Positions 42,870-51,463 of a DNA stretch of 64,000 nt are shown here, piece by piece (positions within the stretch are counted from its first letter, which is position 1; each line of letters opens with the position of its first letter). The notes beneath the pieces were generated by a model, which saw only the letters and a program-made list of their open reading frames with translations, was not told where the DNA came from and made no database searches. Where the stretch lies: contig NZ_BDCD01000016.1 in the NCBI RefSeq assembly GCF_001613325.1, forward strand, positions 1 through 64,000, read 5' to 3'. The DNA comes from Nocardia yamanashiensis NBRC 100130 (lineage in GTDB: Bacteria; Actinomycetota; Actinomycetes; Mycobacteriales; Mycobacteriaceae). The translations under genes and the position numbers were made by a program.

Positions 42870-44570
42870 ATGGCCTACGTCATCACCGAACCCTGCTGCA
42901 ACGATGCCGCATGCGTCCCGGAATGCCCGGTGGACTGCATCCGGCCGGTGCCCGGCACACCGGAATTCGCTGCGGCCGAACAGCTCTACATCGATCCGGC
43001 CGGCTGCATCGACTGCGGCAGTTGCGTGCCCGCCTGCCCGGTGAACGCCATCTTCGCCGAGGAGGACCTGCTCGCGCCGCAGCGCCGATACACCGCGATC
43101 AATGCCGCGTACTTCGAAACGCATCCCTTGCAGGCGGACCCGGCCGGATTGCTGCCCGCCGCGCCGCGCCTGCCCCGGGGACACCGGCGGCTGCGGGTGG
43201 CGATCGTGGGATCGGGACCGGCGGCCTGCTACGCGGCGCGGGCACTGCTGCGACACACCGACGTCGAAGTCGACATGTTCGAGAAACTGCCCATGCCTTG
43301 GGGATTGGTGCGGTCCGGTGTCGCGCCCGACCATCCCGACACCAAGCAGATCACCGCATCCTTCGAATCCGCCTTCGGCTCCGAGGCTTTCGCGTTGCAT
43401 CTGAACGTGACGGTGGGCGCGGACCTCGGCCTCCCGGAACTGCTGGCGCACCATCACGCCGTCATCTGCGCCGTCGGCGCGTCCGGGGACCGGCGCCTCG
43501 GCATCCCGGGGGAGTCCCTGCCCGGCAGCCACTCCGCCACCGAGTTCGTCGCCTGGTACAACGGGCATCCGGCCTACGCCGACCACTGGTTCGACCTGTC
43601 CGGCGACCGCGCGGTGATCGTCGGCAACGGCAATGTGGCCCTGGACGCGGCCCGCATCCTCGTCACCGACCCGGAGCGACTGGCCGCCACCGATATCGCC
43701 GACCACGCCCTGGTGGCCCTGCGGCACAGCAAGATTCGCGAGGTGGTCGTCCTGGGCCGCCGCACCCCCGTGCACGCCGCCTACACCGGCCCGGAGTTCC
43801 TGGCGCTGGGCGACCTGACCGGCGTCGATATCGTCGTCGCCGAGCACGACCTCGACCTCGATCCGGTGAGCCGCGCGGAACTGGACGGCGCCGGCCCCGC
43901 GGCCCGGCTGAAATGGGATCTCACAGTCGAATACGCACGGGCCGAACGTCTTCCACGACAGCGGCGGATCGACCTGCGCTACCTGGCGTCGCCGATCGCC
44001 CTGCACGGTTCCCGCCACGTCACCGGCATCGAGTACGCCCGCAACGAGATGGCTGGAGCCGAATCGCGGGTCCGCCCCACCGCGCACACCGAGCTGCTGG
44101 ACACCTCGCTGGTCTTGCGGTCCATCGGATATCGCGGAGAACCCTTGGCGGGCTTGCCCTTCGATCCCGCGCGCGGGGTGATCCCCAACCGCGAAGGCCG
44201 GGTGCTCGACGTCACCGGGGCACCGCTGCCGGGAAGGTATGTCACCGGTTGGATCAAACGCGGCCCGCACGGCGTGATCGGCGCCAACCGCGTCGATGCC
44301 GAGGAAACCGTGCAGCACCTGCTCGCCGACTTCCTGGCCGGACGCCTGCCCACCCCCGCCGGCGGCCGCCCCGAACTGCTCGAACTATTGTCCGCCCGCT
44401 GCCCGGACCGCATCGACCGCACCGGCTGGCGGGCCATCGACGCCGCCGAACGCGCCGCGGGCGCCGCGACCGGCCGCCCACGCGTGAAAATCACCGGCCG
44501 CCAAGCGTTCCTGTCCGCCGCCCGCGCACAGCCGCGCGCGGCATCGCCACCCGCCTGGGCGACGCCGTAG
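42870..44570 (+). CDS. fprB: Ferredoxin / ferredoxin-NADP reductase fusion (FprB-like)
   Basis: 566 aa. The N-terminal ~70 residues are a 7Fe/8Fe-type ferredoxin (CCNDAACVPECPVDCI and CIDCGSCVPACPVNAI). A glutathione-reductase-like FNR follows, with the FAD loop VAIVGSGPAACYAARAL near 109, PWGLVRSGVAPDHP near 140, the NADP loop VIVGNGNVALDAARIL near 250, and YVTGWIKRGPHGVIG near 455. This is the architecture of mycobacterial FprB. Its place in the operon with ispG and ispH, both of which need low-potential electrons, points to a dedicated electron supply. A GGGAG site precedes the ATG. Confidence 0.93.
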   Translation: MAYVITEPCCNDAACVPECPVDCIRPVPGTPEFAAAEQLYIDPAGCIDCGSCVPACPVNAIFAEEDLLAPQRRYTAINAAYFETHPLQADPAGLLPAAPRLPRGHRRLRVAIVGSGPAACYAARALLRHTDVEVDMFEKLPMPWGLVRSGVAPDHPDTKQITASFESAFGSEAFALHLNVTVGADLGLPELLAHHHAVICAVGASGDRRLGIPGESLPGSHSATEFVAWYNGHPAYADHWFDLSGDRAVIVGNGNVALDAARILVTDPERLAATDIADHALVALRHSKIREVVVLGRRTPVHAAYTGPEFLALGDLTGVDIVVAEHDLDLDPVSRAELDGAGPAARLKWDLTVEYARAERLPRQRRIDLRYLASPIALHGSRHVTGIEYARNEMAGAESRVRPTAHTELLDTSLVLRSIGYRGEPLAGLPFDPARGVIPNREGRVLDVTGAPLPGRYVTGWIKRGPHGVIGANRVDAEETVQHLLADFLAGRLPTPAGGRPELLELLSARCPDRIDRTGWRAIDAAERAAGAATGRPRVKITGRQAFLSAARAQPRAASPPAWATP

Positions 44571-44571
44571 C

Positions 44572-46020
44572 GTGTCGGAGGTGATCGGATCCAAGGCGGC
44601 GCGCTGGTGGGCCCTCGTCGGCATCGTGGTGCTGGCGACGGCGATCCACGTGCTGTCCCGTCCGGAGCCCGCCCACGAGGTGGCCGCGCCGGTGCGGGTG
44701 TGGTCGCGCGTCATCACCCTCACCGCCGCCGACGGGCGCGCCACCGCGGCCATCGACAATGGCGGGCCCGGCGATTCGGTCTGGCTCGATCGCGGTGACG
44801 GGGAGCTGCGCGTCCGCGCGGGCCGCGTCGGCACGGCAGCCGTTGCCGAACACGGCACCTCGGCGCGCACCGACTCCCACCGCTACGGCGGCGACCGCCT
44901 GCGCGCCTGCGGCAAGGCCGGGGACCGCGCCGAAATCCGCTGCACCCGCTGGACTTCCGCCGACGACCCCGCACCGGATCGGGTCGGGCGCGCTCTCGAA
45001 CGACTCCTCGACCGCTACGACCATCGAACCGGGCTGTGGGAGAACGACTCCAGCACTTGGCAGAGCGCCAACGCACTCACCACCCTGCTCGACTACGCCA
45101 CCCGCACCGGCGACCGCCAATACCTGGGCTACCTCGAGGAGACCTACAGCCACGGCGCTGTGAGTGACCTGGGTGTCCCGCGTGACACCGGCTATAACGA
45201 TGACGAGCTGTGGTGGGCCCTGGCGTGGATCGAGGGTTACGACCTCACTCATGAGGCCCGCTATCTCGAAGCCGCGCGCCGCATCGTCGACCGGATGCAC
45301 GATCGGCGCGCTTCGTTCTGCGGCGGCGGATTGGCCTGGGCGAGAACCGGAGTCGACCCCGAACTGCGGCCCTGGGAACAGGTCAACTCCATCACCAACG
45401 GCCTCTACCTCACCGCCACGGCCGCCCTGGCGGCGCGCGTCGACCCAGCACTCCGCACCACCTACCTCGACCGCGCCACCGCCACCTGGGACTGGTTCGC
45501 CACCCGCTCGGGCCACCCGCTGCTCGACTCCACCGGCTTGATCAACGACCACCTGGACCGCTACGACGACACCTGCGTCCTGGTCGATGAGAACCGCCGC
45601 TGGACCTACGGCCAAGCCGCCTTGATCAGCGGTCTGGTCGCCCTGCATCGAGCGACGAACAACCCGGAGCCGCTCGCCGCCGCCGACCGGATCGCCACCG
45701 CCGCAACCGGTTCCGGCTCACCCTTCCTCGACGACGGCGTCCTGATCGAACCGAGCGCCGTGAACTGCCCCGGCCCCGGCTGCCGCGACGCCGAAACCTA
45801 TCGGGGTGTCTTCGTCCGCGCCTACCGGGATCTGCTCGACACCGGCGCTTCCCGCGTGGCGAGCCCGGAATTCCTCACCCGCCAAGCGAATTCACTCCGG
45901 GGCGCCGCCGACGAATACGGCTTCCGCTGGCAAGGGGCGGCCGCCGCCGACGACCGCCCCAACTTCGCCACCCAGGCCGCCGCCCTGGATGCCTTGCTAC
46001 CGCTCAGGATTCGATCGTGA
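44572..46020 (+). CDS. Glycoside hydrolase family 76 protein, membrane-anchored
   Basis: 482 aa with a GTG start one base after the fprB stop. A single N-terminal membrane segment (WWALVGIVVLATAIHVLS, residues ~12-29) is followed by an Asp/Arg-rich linker and an alpha/alpha barrel. The barrel shows WQSANALTTLLDYATRTGD, the catalytic pair in GYNDDELWWALAWIEGYDLT near 208, and SITNGLYLTATAALAAR near 280. GH76 enzymes cut alpha-1,6-mannan, which in this group occurs in lipomannan-type envelope glycans. The link with the isoprenoid operon may be positional only, or may reflect polyprenyl-linked mannan metabolism. The last 17 bases overlap the opposite VOC gene. Confidence 0.85.
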   Translation: MSEVIGSKAARWWALVGIVVLATAIHVLSRPEPAHEVAAPVRVWSRVITLTAADGRATAAIDNGGPGDSVWLDRGDGELRVRAGRVGTAAVAEHGTSARTDSHRYGGDRLRACGKAGDRAEIRCTRWTSADDPAPDRVGRALERLLDRYDHRTGLWENDSSTWQSANALTTLLDYATRTGDRQYLGYLEETYSHGAVSDLGVPRDTGYNDDELWWALAWIEGYDLTHEARYLEAARRIVDRMHDRRASFCGGGLAWARTGVDPELRPWEQVNSITNGLYLTATAALAARVDPALRTTYLDRATATWDWFATRSGHPLLDSTGLINDHLDRYDDTCVLVDENRRWTYGQAALISGLVALHRATNNPEPLAAADRIATAATGSGSPFLDDGVLIEPSAVNCPGPGCRDAETYRGVFVRAYRDLLDTGASRVASPEFLTRQANSLRGAADEYGFRWQGAAAADDRPNFATQAAALDALLPLRIRS

Positions 46021-46795
46021 CATTGGTGTCGATCACGCCGAACACCTCGTCCTGCGGGCCGCGCAGAATCCCCATCCGCCCGAACGGACTGTCGTCGGGA
46101 CCCATCAGCACCGTCGCCCCGAGCCCGGTCGCCTTGTCCAGGGCCTGATCGGTGCCGTCCACCTGGAACCAGGTCAGCCAGTACGGCGGCTGATCGCCGC
46201 CCATCGGCGTGGTGTCCATCATGCCGCCCGCGGGCCGCTCGGTCCCGGCCGGTGCGAAGGTCGAGTACACGAAGTTCTCGCCGTCGCCGATCTCGGTGAA
46301 CGTCCAGCCGAACACCGCACTGTAGAAAGCTTGCGCCCGGCTGTAGGCGGGGGTGTGCAGTTCGTTCCAGCACAGCGCGCCGGTCTCGTTGAAGATGCCG
46401 GCCCCCGTGTGCGCCTTGGCCTGCCAGAGCCCGAATACGCCGCCGGCCGGGTCGGCGGCGATGCACATGCGGCCGACGTCCATGACGTCGAAGGGCGGCA
46501 TGAAGACCGCGCCGTCCGCGGTGGTGATCACCCCGGCGAGCGCGTCCACATCGTCGGCGGCCAGGTAGGTGGTCCACACCGACGGCATGGCGACATCACC
46601 CATCTTGGGGCCGATCCCGGCGGCGGGCCGGCCATCGATCATGGCCATCAGATACCCGCCGGCTTCGGGTGGGCTATCGAGAATTTCCCAGCCCAGCAGC
46701 CGGGCGTAGAAGTCGCGGGCGGCGGCCGGATCATCGACGGAACAGTCGACCCAGCACGGTGTTCCCTGCGGCCAAGCGGTGTCGCGAGTGGGCAT
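46004..46795 (-). CDS. VOC family protein with two glyoxalase-like domains
   Basis: 263 aa. Two tandem vicinal-oxygen-chelate units are visible. The first starts GTPCWVDCSVDDPAAARDFYARLLGWE (residues ~11-37) and the second LCWNELHTPAYSRAQAFYSAVFGWTF (~142-167). Each ends with an ADPAGGVFGLWQ or GPQDEVFGVI strand. This two-domain arrangement is widespread in actinobacteria under names such as hydroxylase or glyoxalase-like. Metal-ligand residues are not secure and the substrate is unknown. It converges with the GH76 gene. Confidence 0.88.
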   Translation of the reverse strand: MPTRDTAWPQGTPCWVDCSVDDPAAARDFYARLLGWEILDSPPEAGGYLMAMIDGRPAAGIGPKMGDVAMPSVWTTYLAADDVDALAGVITTADGAVFMPPFDVMDVGRMCIAADPAGGVFGLWQAKAHTGAGIFNETGALCWNELHTPAYSRAQAFYSAVFGWTFTEIGDGENFVYSTFAPAGTERPAGGMMDTTPMGGDQPPYWLTWFQVDGTDQALDKATGLGATVLMGPDDSPFGRMGILRGPQDEVFGVIDTNVTIES

Positions 46796-46886
46796 TGCGA
46801 TCCTCCATAGAGTGCTCCGACAAGGCCCGTTTCAGAGTACGGCACACTTTTGGCAATCGCGGTGGGTCGATCGAAACGAGACCGGC

Positions 46887-48650
46887 TCAGCGAATCGGCT
46901 TGATGCCGTACAGCTCGATCTTGCGATAGAGCGAGGAGCGCGCGATCCCCAGCTGCTGGGCCGCGCGATGCCGGTTGCCGCCGGTCTGGGTGAGCGCCCG
47001 CACGATGGCCGAGCGTTCGGCCGCCTCCAATTGCGACAGGGTGCGGCGGCCGGTGACGAAGCAGGTCTCGGGCAGATCTGCGCGGCGCAATTCACCGGCC
47101 GGACGACGGGTGAGCGCGGTGTGCAGGGCATCGCGCAACTCGGCGATATTGCCCGGCCAATCGTGACCGAACAGCACCCGCATGGCGTCGGGCGCGCACG
47201 CCACCTCGCGCCGCGGGGCCAGCGCGCGCAGCAGGTGCGGAACCAGCTGGGTCAGATCGTCGAGGCGATGCCGCAGCGCGGGCACCGTCACCGAATGCCC
47301 GAAATGCCGCAGCACTTCCTCCGAGCGGGCGCGTTCGGCCTCGGCGTCGGTGGTCACCGTCGCCACCAGCCAATGCTTGCCGTGATCGGTGCCGTGCAGC
47401 CGCGCCGCCAGCGCCGGAGCGTGCCGCGGGTCGAGCTCGTCGACATGCGCCAGCACGATGGTGGCCGGTTCGCTGCCCGGCCATTGCCGGTCGAATCGTG
47501 GTGCGCCGGAACGGCATTCGATGATCACCAGCGGGCGGGTCGGATACACCCGCCGGTGCGCGGCGGTGATCAGGGTGAGCTTGCCGGTGCCGGATTCGCC
47601 GTGCACCACCACCGGCCGGTTGGCGCGCGCGGCCTCGAGCACTTCGGCCCCGGCCGCCCGCCAGATCGGCGAGACGCCCGGAAGTTCGGGAATGCCAACG
47701 GTTCTGGCGGGGCGGCGTTCGGCGCGCGGCTGCGGCACGGCCAGATCCACCTGCAACACCACCCCGGCCACCTCCGCGCCCGCGAGCACCGTGCTGGCCT
47801 GCACCCGCGCGGTCCGGCCGGTGGGCAGATCCACCAGCACCTCGGTTCCCTCACGCGCCCCGGCCAATTCGACGGCGACCTCGCGCAGGCGGCCCCGATC
47901 GTGCGCGCTCAGTTCGGCGTCCGCGCGTGCGTCGGTCATGAACACGTCCCCGCCCAGCGCCACCACCGGCCCGCGCCCGGCGCGCGCCACCCGCAGGAAT
48001 CGATCCAGCACCGCCTGCTGGCGCAAGGATCCTGTGGCCCGCAATTCGGCTTCGATATGCCGGGCCGCCTCCCGGATGAGCACCGGCATCAGAGGATTCG
48101 CGTCCTGCGCCAGGCAGCTCAGATCCAGCACGCCCTGTACCGCGCCGGTCAGCGGATCGCGCACCGGCGCGCCCGCGCACGCGAACACCGTGATGTTCTC
48201 CGCGAAATGCTCGGGGCCCTGGATGAACACGGGTTTGCCGGCCGCCAGCGCGGTGCCGACGCCGTTGGTGCCCACCGAATCCTCGCTGTAGACGAACCCG
48301 GGCGCGAAGTAGACATCGTCGAACAGCTCGCCCAGGAACCGCTGATTGTCGCGCCGCACCAGCACCCGCGAGCGTTGATCGGTGAGTGCGATGGTGACCG
48401 GCAGTTCCGTCAATTCCGTTTGCAGGCGCTCGATCACGGGTACCGCGCAGTTGACGAAACGCGTGGTCAGGTCCAGTTCCCCCTGATATCCGCGATCCAG
48501 CACGTTCACCAGATCGCTGACCCCCGCGTCGAGCGAGCGCCGCCAGGAGGCCAGCACCAGACCCGAGACCGCGCCGGGCCGCACTTCACCATCGGTGACG
48601 AACGAGTCTCGCGCCCGCTCGACGCGGACGACCTCATCACCCGGGTCCAC
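46887..48650 (-). CDS. AcoR-type transcriptional activator (GAF, reduced AAA+, Fis HTH)
   Basis: 587 aa. The N-terminal helical part (LVLASWRRSLDAGVS) and GAF domain (~75-215, VYSEDSVGTNGVGTAL, GAPVRDPLTGAVQGVLDLS) are typical of AcoR-like regulators. A shortened AAA+ region with Walker A GESGTGKL is near 350 and FGHDWPGNIAELRDAL near 500. A Fis-type HTH is at the C terminus (GNRHRAAQQLGIARSSLYRKIELYG). The GAFTGA loop that contacts sigma-54 is absent, consistent with actinobacteria lacking sigma-54. It must therefore act through another holoenzyme or as a plain DNA-binding sensor. Its targets are not evident from the neighbours. Confidence 0.9.
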   Translation of the reverse strand: MDPGDEVVRVERARDSFVTDGEVRPGAVSGLVLASWRRSLDAGVSDLVNVLDRGYQGELDLTTRFVNCAVPVIERLQTELTELPVTIALTDQRSRVLVRRDNQRFLGELFDDVYFAPGFVYSEDSVGTNGVGTALAAGKPVFIQGPEHFAENITVFACAGAPVRDPLTGAVQGVLDLSCLAQDANPLMPVLIREAARHIEAELRATGSLRQQAVLDRFLRVARAGRGPVVALGGDVFMTDARADAELSAHDRGRLREVAVELAGAREGTEVLVDLPTGRTARVQASTVLAGAEVAGVVLQVDLAVPQPRAERRPARTVGIPELPGVSPIWRAAGAEVLEAARANRPVVVHGESGTGKLTLITAAHRRVYPTRPLVIIECRSGAPRFDRQWPGSEPATIVLAHVDELDPRHAPALAARLHGTDHGKHWLVATVTTDAEAERARSEEVLRHFGHSVTVPALRHRLDDLTQLVPHLLRALAPRREVACAPDAMRVLFGHDWPGNIAELRDALHTALTRRPAGELRRADLPETCFVTGRRTLSQLEAAERSAIVRALTQTGGNRHRAAQQLGIARSSLYRKIELYGIKPIR

Positions 48651-48859
48651 CGCACTCCTAAAAGCATCGGATCATCCACGAAAGGCCGGCCGCGCCGCCA
48701 TGCTCGGATTGTCCGCAGCCACCGGGCCCGCCGTCAAGGCGTAACTGTCCCAAAGTAGGACAGCGAATCCATCGTGCACTGTGGAAACTGATTACACCGA
48801 CGGCAGATCCGGCGTGGCGCGAGCAGACGGTGCGCCACGGCAAGCCGTTCGGCGGATCT

Positions 48860-48928
48860 GCCCCGGACCGTGGCGACAATGGCGTCGCCCCGCGATTCCC
48901 CGCCCAAGGTCGCGGCCCGGTCCGGGGC
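48860..48928. other. Wide perfect inverted repeat
   Basis: GCCCCGGACCG (48860-48870) and CGGTCCGGGGC (48918-48928) pair perfectly across 47 bases. It could fold as an RNA stem or act as a DNA site upstream of the AcoR-type gene. Confidence 0.4.
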
Positions 48929-48963
48929 AGCGTTACGCCACGGGAAATCGCCCCCCGAAGGCG

Positions 48964-48996
48964 AACCGGCCCCGTTCGCCGCGAGCGGGGCCGGTT
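48964..48996 (-). terminator. Hairpin terminator of the PucR pair
   Basis: AACCGGCCCCG (48964-48974) and CGGGGCCGGTT (48986-48996) form a perfect 11-bp stem with an 11-base loop, 30 bases beyond the stop of the minus-strand PucR-type gene. There is no long T tract. Confidence 0.6.
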
Positions 48997-49025
48997 GTCG
49001 TGTCCGCCCCCGGTGACCGGTGGGC

Positions 49026-50213
49026 TCAGCGGATGCGCAGCGTGCGGTAGGCCTGCAGGGCCAGATACAGTTCGGCGGATTCGGCCGGCGCGGTGCAGCG
49101 GCGGCCGGTGAGGTCGGCGATGCGGTGGAGGCGGAAGCGGACCGTATTGCGATGGCAGAACAGGGTTTCCGCCACGGCCGCCACCTCGCCGTCGGAGGCG
49201 AACCAGGCGGTCATGGTGTCCAGCAAGCTGTCGCGGTCGTGCTCGGGGAGCGCCAGCAGCGGGCCGAGCACCCGGTCCGCCAGGGCCGCGGCCAGTTCGG
49301 GCGCGTCGGCCAGCAGCACCGGGACCAGGGCCTGTTCGTAGCGGGTGACGCGGGTGGTATCGCATCGTGCGGCGGCGCAAGCCGATTCGGCCTGGCGCAG
49401 CGCCGCCGGGGTCGCATCCAGGCCGTCGTAGACGGTGCTCACGCCGGTCGGACCGGTGACGCGTCCGGTCAGCACACTGACCAGGCGCTCGACCGTGAAA
49501 CCGTCGGTGACCGCGACGATGCCGAGCTGACAGTCCGCCCGCACCTGCCAGGCCGAGCGCACGCCCAGCGCGGACAATGCCTCGCCGATACCCGGAAGCG
49601 CTTCCGCCGCAGCCGATTCCGAAGCCGCCGCGATCACCGCGAACCGGCCCTGGCGCGGCAGCCGCAGCAGGTCCGCGTACTCGGCGAGCCGGGACGCGTC
49701 ACCGTCACCGGCCAGCAGCGCGTCCAGCGCCGCCTCCCGCACCCGCGCGTCCCGCCGCTGCATCTCGCTCTCGACTTCGCGATACCCGAGGGTGAGCGCT
49801 TCGGAATAGTCGTCGATCAGCTGCCACACGTCCGAGGCCAGCCGCAGCAGCGCGCGCTCGTCGCCGGGATTCTCGTTCGCGTAGGTCAGCGCCCGCTCCC
49901 AGGTGACCCGCGCGCCGATGCGATAGGACCGCAGCGCCACCGCCAGCGGAATGCCCTGCTGCGCCCGCAGCCGCCCGTTCGTCCGCGCCACCTCGATGCC
50001 CGCGTCCGGATCCCCGGCCAGATGCGACAGCAGCGCGACCAGATGCTGACGGTTGTTGTGCCGCAGGCCCTCCGGCGTGGCCCGTTCCGGATACGCCGGT
50101 TCCGCCGCCTCGATCGCGGCCGCCACCTCGGCCACCAGGCCGTCGATATCGGCGAGCAGTGCGCGTCCGGCCGCCGCGATGAAGGCGTTGCTGGACGCGG
50201 ACCGGTAGCTCAT
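49026..50213 (-). CDS. PucR family helix-turn-helix regulator, copy 2
   Basis: 395 aa. The ATG overlaps the stop of the upstream paralogue (ATGA). The N-terminal helical sensor-like domain (LLADIDGLVAEVAAAIEAAEP, QGIPLAVALRSYRIGARVTWERAL) and a middle GGDEF-like/CdaR-type region lead to the C-terminal PucR HTH (FCHRNTVRFRLHRIADLTGR, residues ~355-375). This architecture is common in mycolate actinobacteria next to lipid or catabolic genes. It is roughly two-thirds identical by eye to the gene before it. The ligand is unknown. Confidence 0.9.
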   Translation of the reverse strand: MSYRSASSNAFIAAAGRALLADIDGLVAEVAAAIEAAEPAYPERATPEGLRHNNRQHLVALLSHLAGDPDAGIEVARTNGRLRAQQGIPLAVALRSYRIGARVTWERALTYANENPGDERALLRLASDVWQLIDDYSEALTLGYREVESEMQRRDARVREAALDALLAGDGDASRLAEYADLLRLPRQGRFAVIAAASESAAAEALPGIGEALSALGVRSAWQVRADCQLGIVAVTDGFTVERLVSVLTGRVTGPTGVSTVYDGLDATPAALRQAESACAAARCDTTRVTRYEQALVPVLLADAPELAAALADRVLGPLLALPEHDRDSLLDTMTAWFASDGEVAAVAETLFCHRNTVRFRLHRIADLTGRRCTAPAESAELYLALQAYRTLRIR

Positions 50214-51409
50214 GCGCCGCGCTGCTGATCGGAGCGCCGGGTGCGGTAGGCGTGCGCGGCCAGGAACAGTTCGGCGGATTCGGCCGGTGCCGAGAAACGC
50301 CGGCCGGTGAGATCGGTGATCCGGTTCAGCCGGAACCGCACCGTATTGCGATGGCAGAACAGCGCCGCCGCGACCGCCGCCACCTCGCCCTCGGAGGCGA
50401 ACCACGCGGACATGGTGTCCAGCAAGGTGGTCCGATCGTGCTCGGGCAACTCCAGCAACGCACCCAGCACCCGTTGGGTGAGCGCGTCGGCGATCTCCGG
50501 CGCGCCCGCGAGCAGCACCGGAATCAGCGCCTGGTCGTAGCGCACCACCCGGCCGGTCCCCGAAGGCGCGGTGGCACAGGCCAATTCGGCCTGCCGGAGC
50601 GCGGCCGGGGTATCGGCGAGCGTGCCGTACGCGCAGCTGATGCCGACCGGGCCACCGGCCCGCTCACCCAGCAGCCCGGCCAGCCGGTCCAGCGTGAAAC
50701 TGTCGGTGACCGCCACGATGCCGAGCTGGGTGTCCGCCCGCACCCGCCACGCCGACCGCACGCCCAGCGCGGTCAAGGTCTCGCCCACCCCCGGAAGCGG
50801 TTCGGCCGCGGTCGTTTCCGACGCCGCCGCCACCACCGCGAACCCGCCCTGCAGCGGCAGCCGCACGATATCGGCGTACTCGCGCAGGTCCGCCCCGTCC
50901 GCCCGCCCGGTCAGCAGGGCGTCCAGCGCCGCGTCCCGCAGCCGGCTGTCGCGCCGCTGGATCTCGCTCAGCACCTCCTGATAACCCAGCGTCATGGCCT
51001 GCGAATAATCGTCGACCAGCTGCCACACCTCGGACGCGGTCGCCAGCAGCGCCCGCCCCGCGCCGAGTTCGTCCCCGGTCAGCGCCATGGCCCGATCCCA
51101 GGTGACCCGGGCCGCGATCCGATAGGTGCGCAGGATCGAGGGCAGCGGCACGCCTTCCTGCGCGCTCCGCCGCCCGGTCGCCCGTGCGATGGGCAGCCCG
51201 GTATCGGTTCCACCCGCCAGATAGGTCAGCACCGCGGTCAGTTGCCGCCGATTGTTCTCGCGTAACCGCTGGTAGTTGAAGCTGGTCAGCCATACCGGCT
51301 CCACCGCGCCGACGGCATCGGCCACCGCGTCCGAGAGCGCGTCGATATCGGCCAGCAGCAGCCCGCTGATCCGCGCGACGGCGGGGGACACGGCGGGACG
51401 GGCAGGCAC
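50210..51409 (-). CDS. PucR family helix-turn-helix regulator, copy 1
   Basis: 399 aa if GTG 51409 is used. This start is chosen because it lines up with the N terminus of the downstream paralogue and leaves the palindrome at 51446-51463 outside the gene. ATG 51454 and ATG 51484 are in frame and possible. Domains are as in copy 2: SGLLLADIDALSDAVADAV, QEGVPLPSILRTYRIAARVTW, and a C-terminal FCHRNTVRFRLNRITDLTGRR. It is divergent from the acyl-CoA synthetase gene, its most likely target. Confidence 0.88.
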   Translation of the reverse strand: MPARPAVSPAVARISGLLLADIDALSDAVADAVGAVEPVWLTSFNYQRLRENNRRQLTAVLTYLAGGTDTGLPIARATGRRSAQEGVPLPSILRTYRIAARVTWDRAMALTGDELGAGRALLATASEVWQLVDDYSQAMTLGYQEVLSEIQRRDSRLRDAALDALLTGRADGADLREYADIVRLPLQGGFAVVAAASETTAAEPLPGVGETLTALGVRSAWRVRADTQLGIVAVTDSFTLDRLAGLLGERAGGPVGISCAYGTLADTPAALRQAELACATAPSGTGRVVRYDQALIPVLLAGAPEIADALTQRVLGALLELPEHDRTTLLDTMSAWFASEGEVAAVAAALFCHRNTVRFRLNRITDLTGRRFSAPAESAELFLAAHAYRTRRSDQQRGA

Positions 51410-51445
51410 GAAACCAGATGCTAGCGGGCCGCGCGCAACGTCGTG

Positions 51446-51463
51446 ATTGTGCATGCGCACAAT
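51446..51463. promoter_or_regulatory. Palindrome ATTGTGCATGCGCACAAT, regulator binding site candidate
   Basis: Perfect 7-bp arms (ATTGTGC/GCACAAT) around ATGC, in the gap between the divergent PucR-type and acyl-CoA synthetase genes. It is a good candidate operator for one or both. Confidence 0.5.

Larger units (their letters stand above)
48651..49025. other. 375-bp gap with two strong inverted repeats
   Basis: The region between two minus-strand regulators holds the hairpin at 48964-48996 and a wider 11-bp inverted repeat at 48860-48928. Frames on either strand have poor composition. The promoter of the AcoR-type gene should lie in 48651-48850, but no clear boxes were seen. Confidence 0.45.

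Noticed and set aside
41433..44318. 961-codon minus-strand frame across ispG, prenyl synthase and fprB
   Set aside because: The plus strand encodes intact, motif-bearing enzymes in frame; the minus product has no recognisable domain.
46779..48758. 659-codon plus-strand frame across the AcoR-type gene
   Set aside because: The minus strand has GAF, Walker A and Fis motifs; the plus product is His/Arg-rich antisense.
48658..49380. 240-codon minus-strand frame beyond the second PucR gene
   Set aside because: It is an alternate-frame reading of the PucR 3' end. A similar product appears upstream of 50213 only because the two regulators are paralogues.
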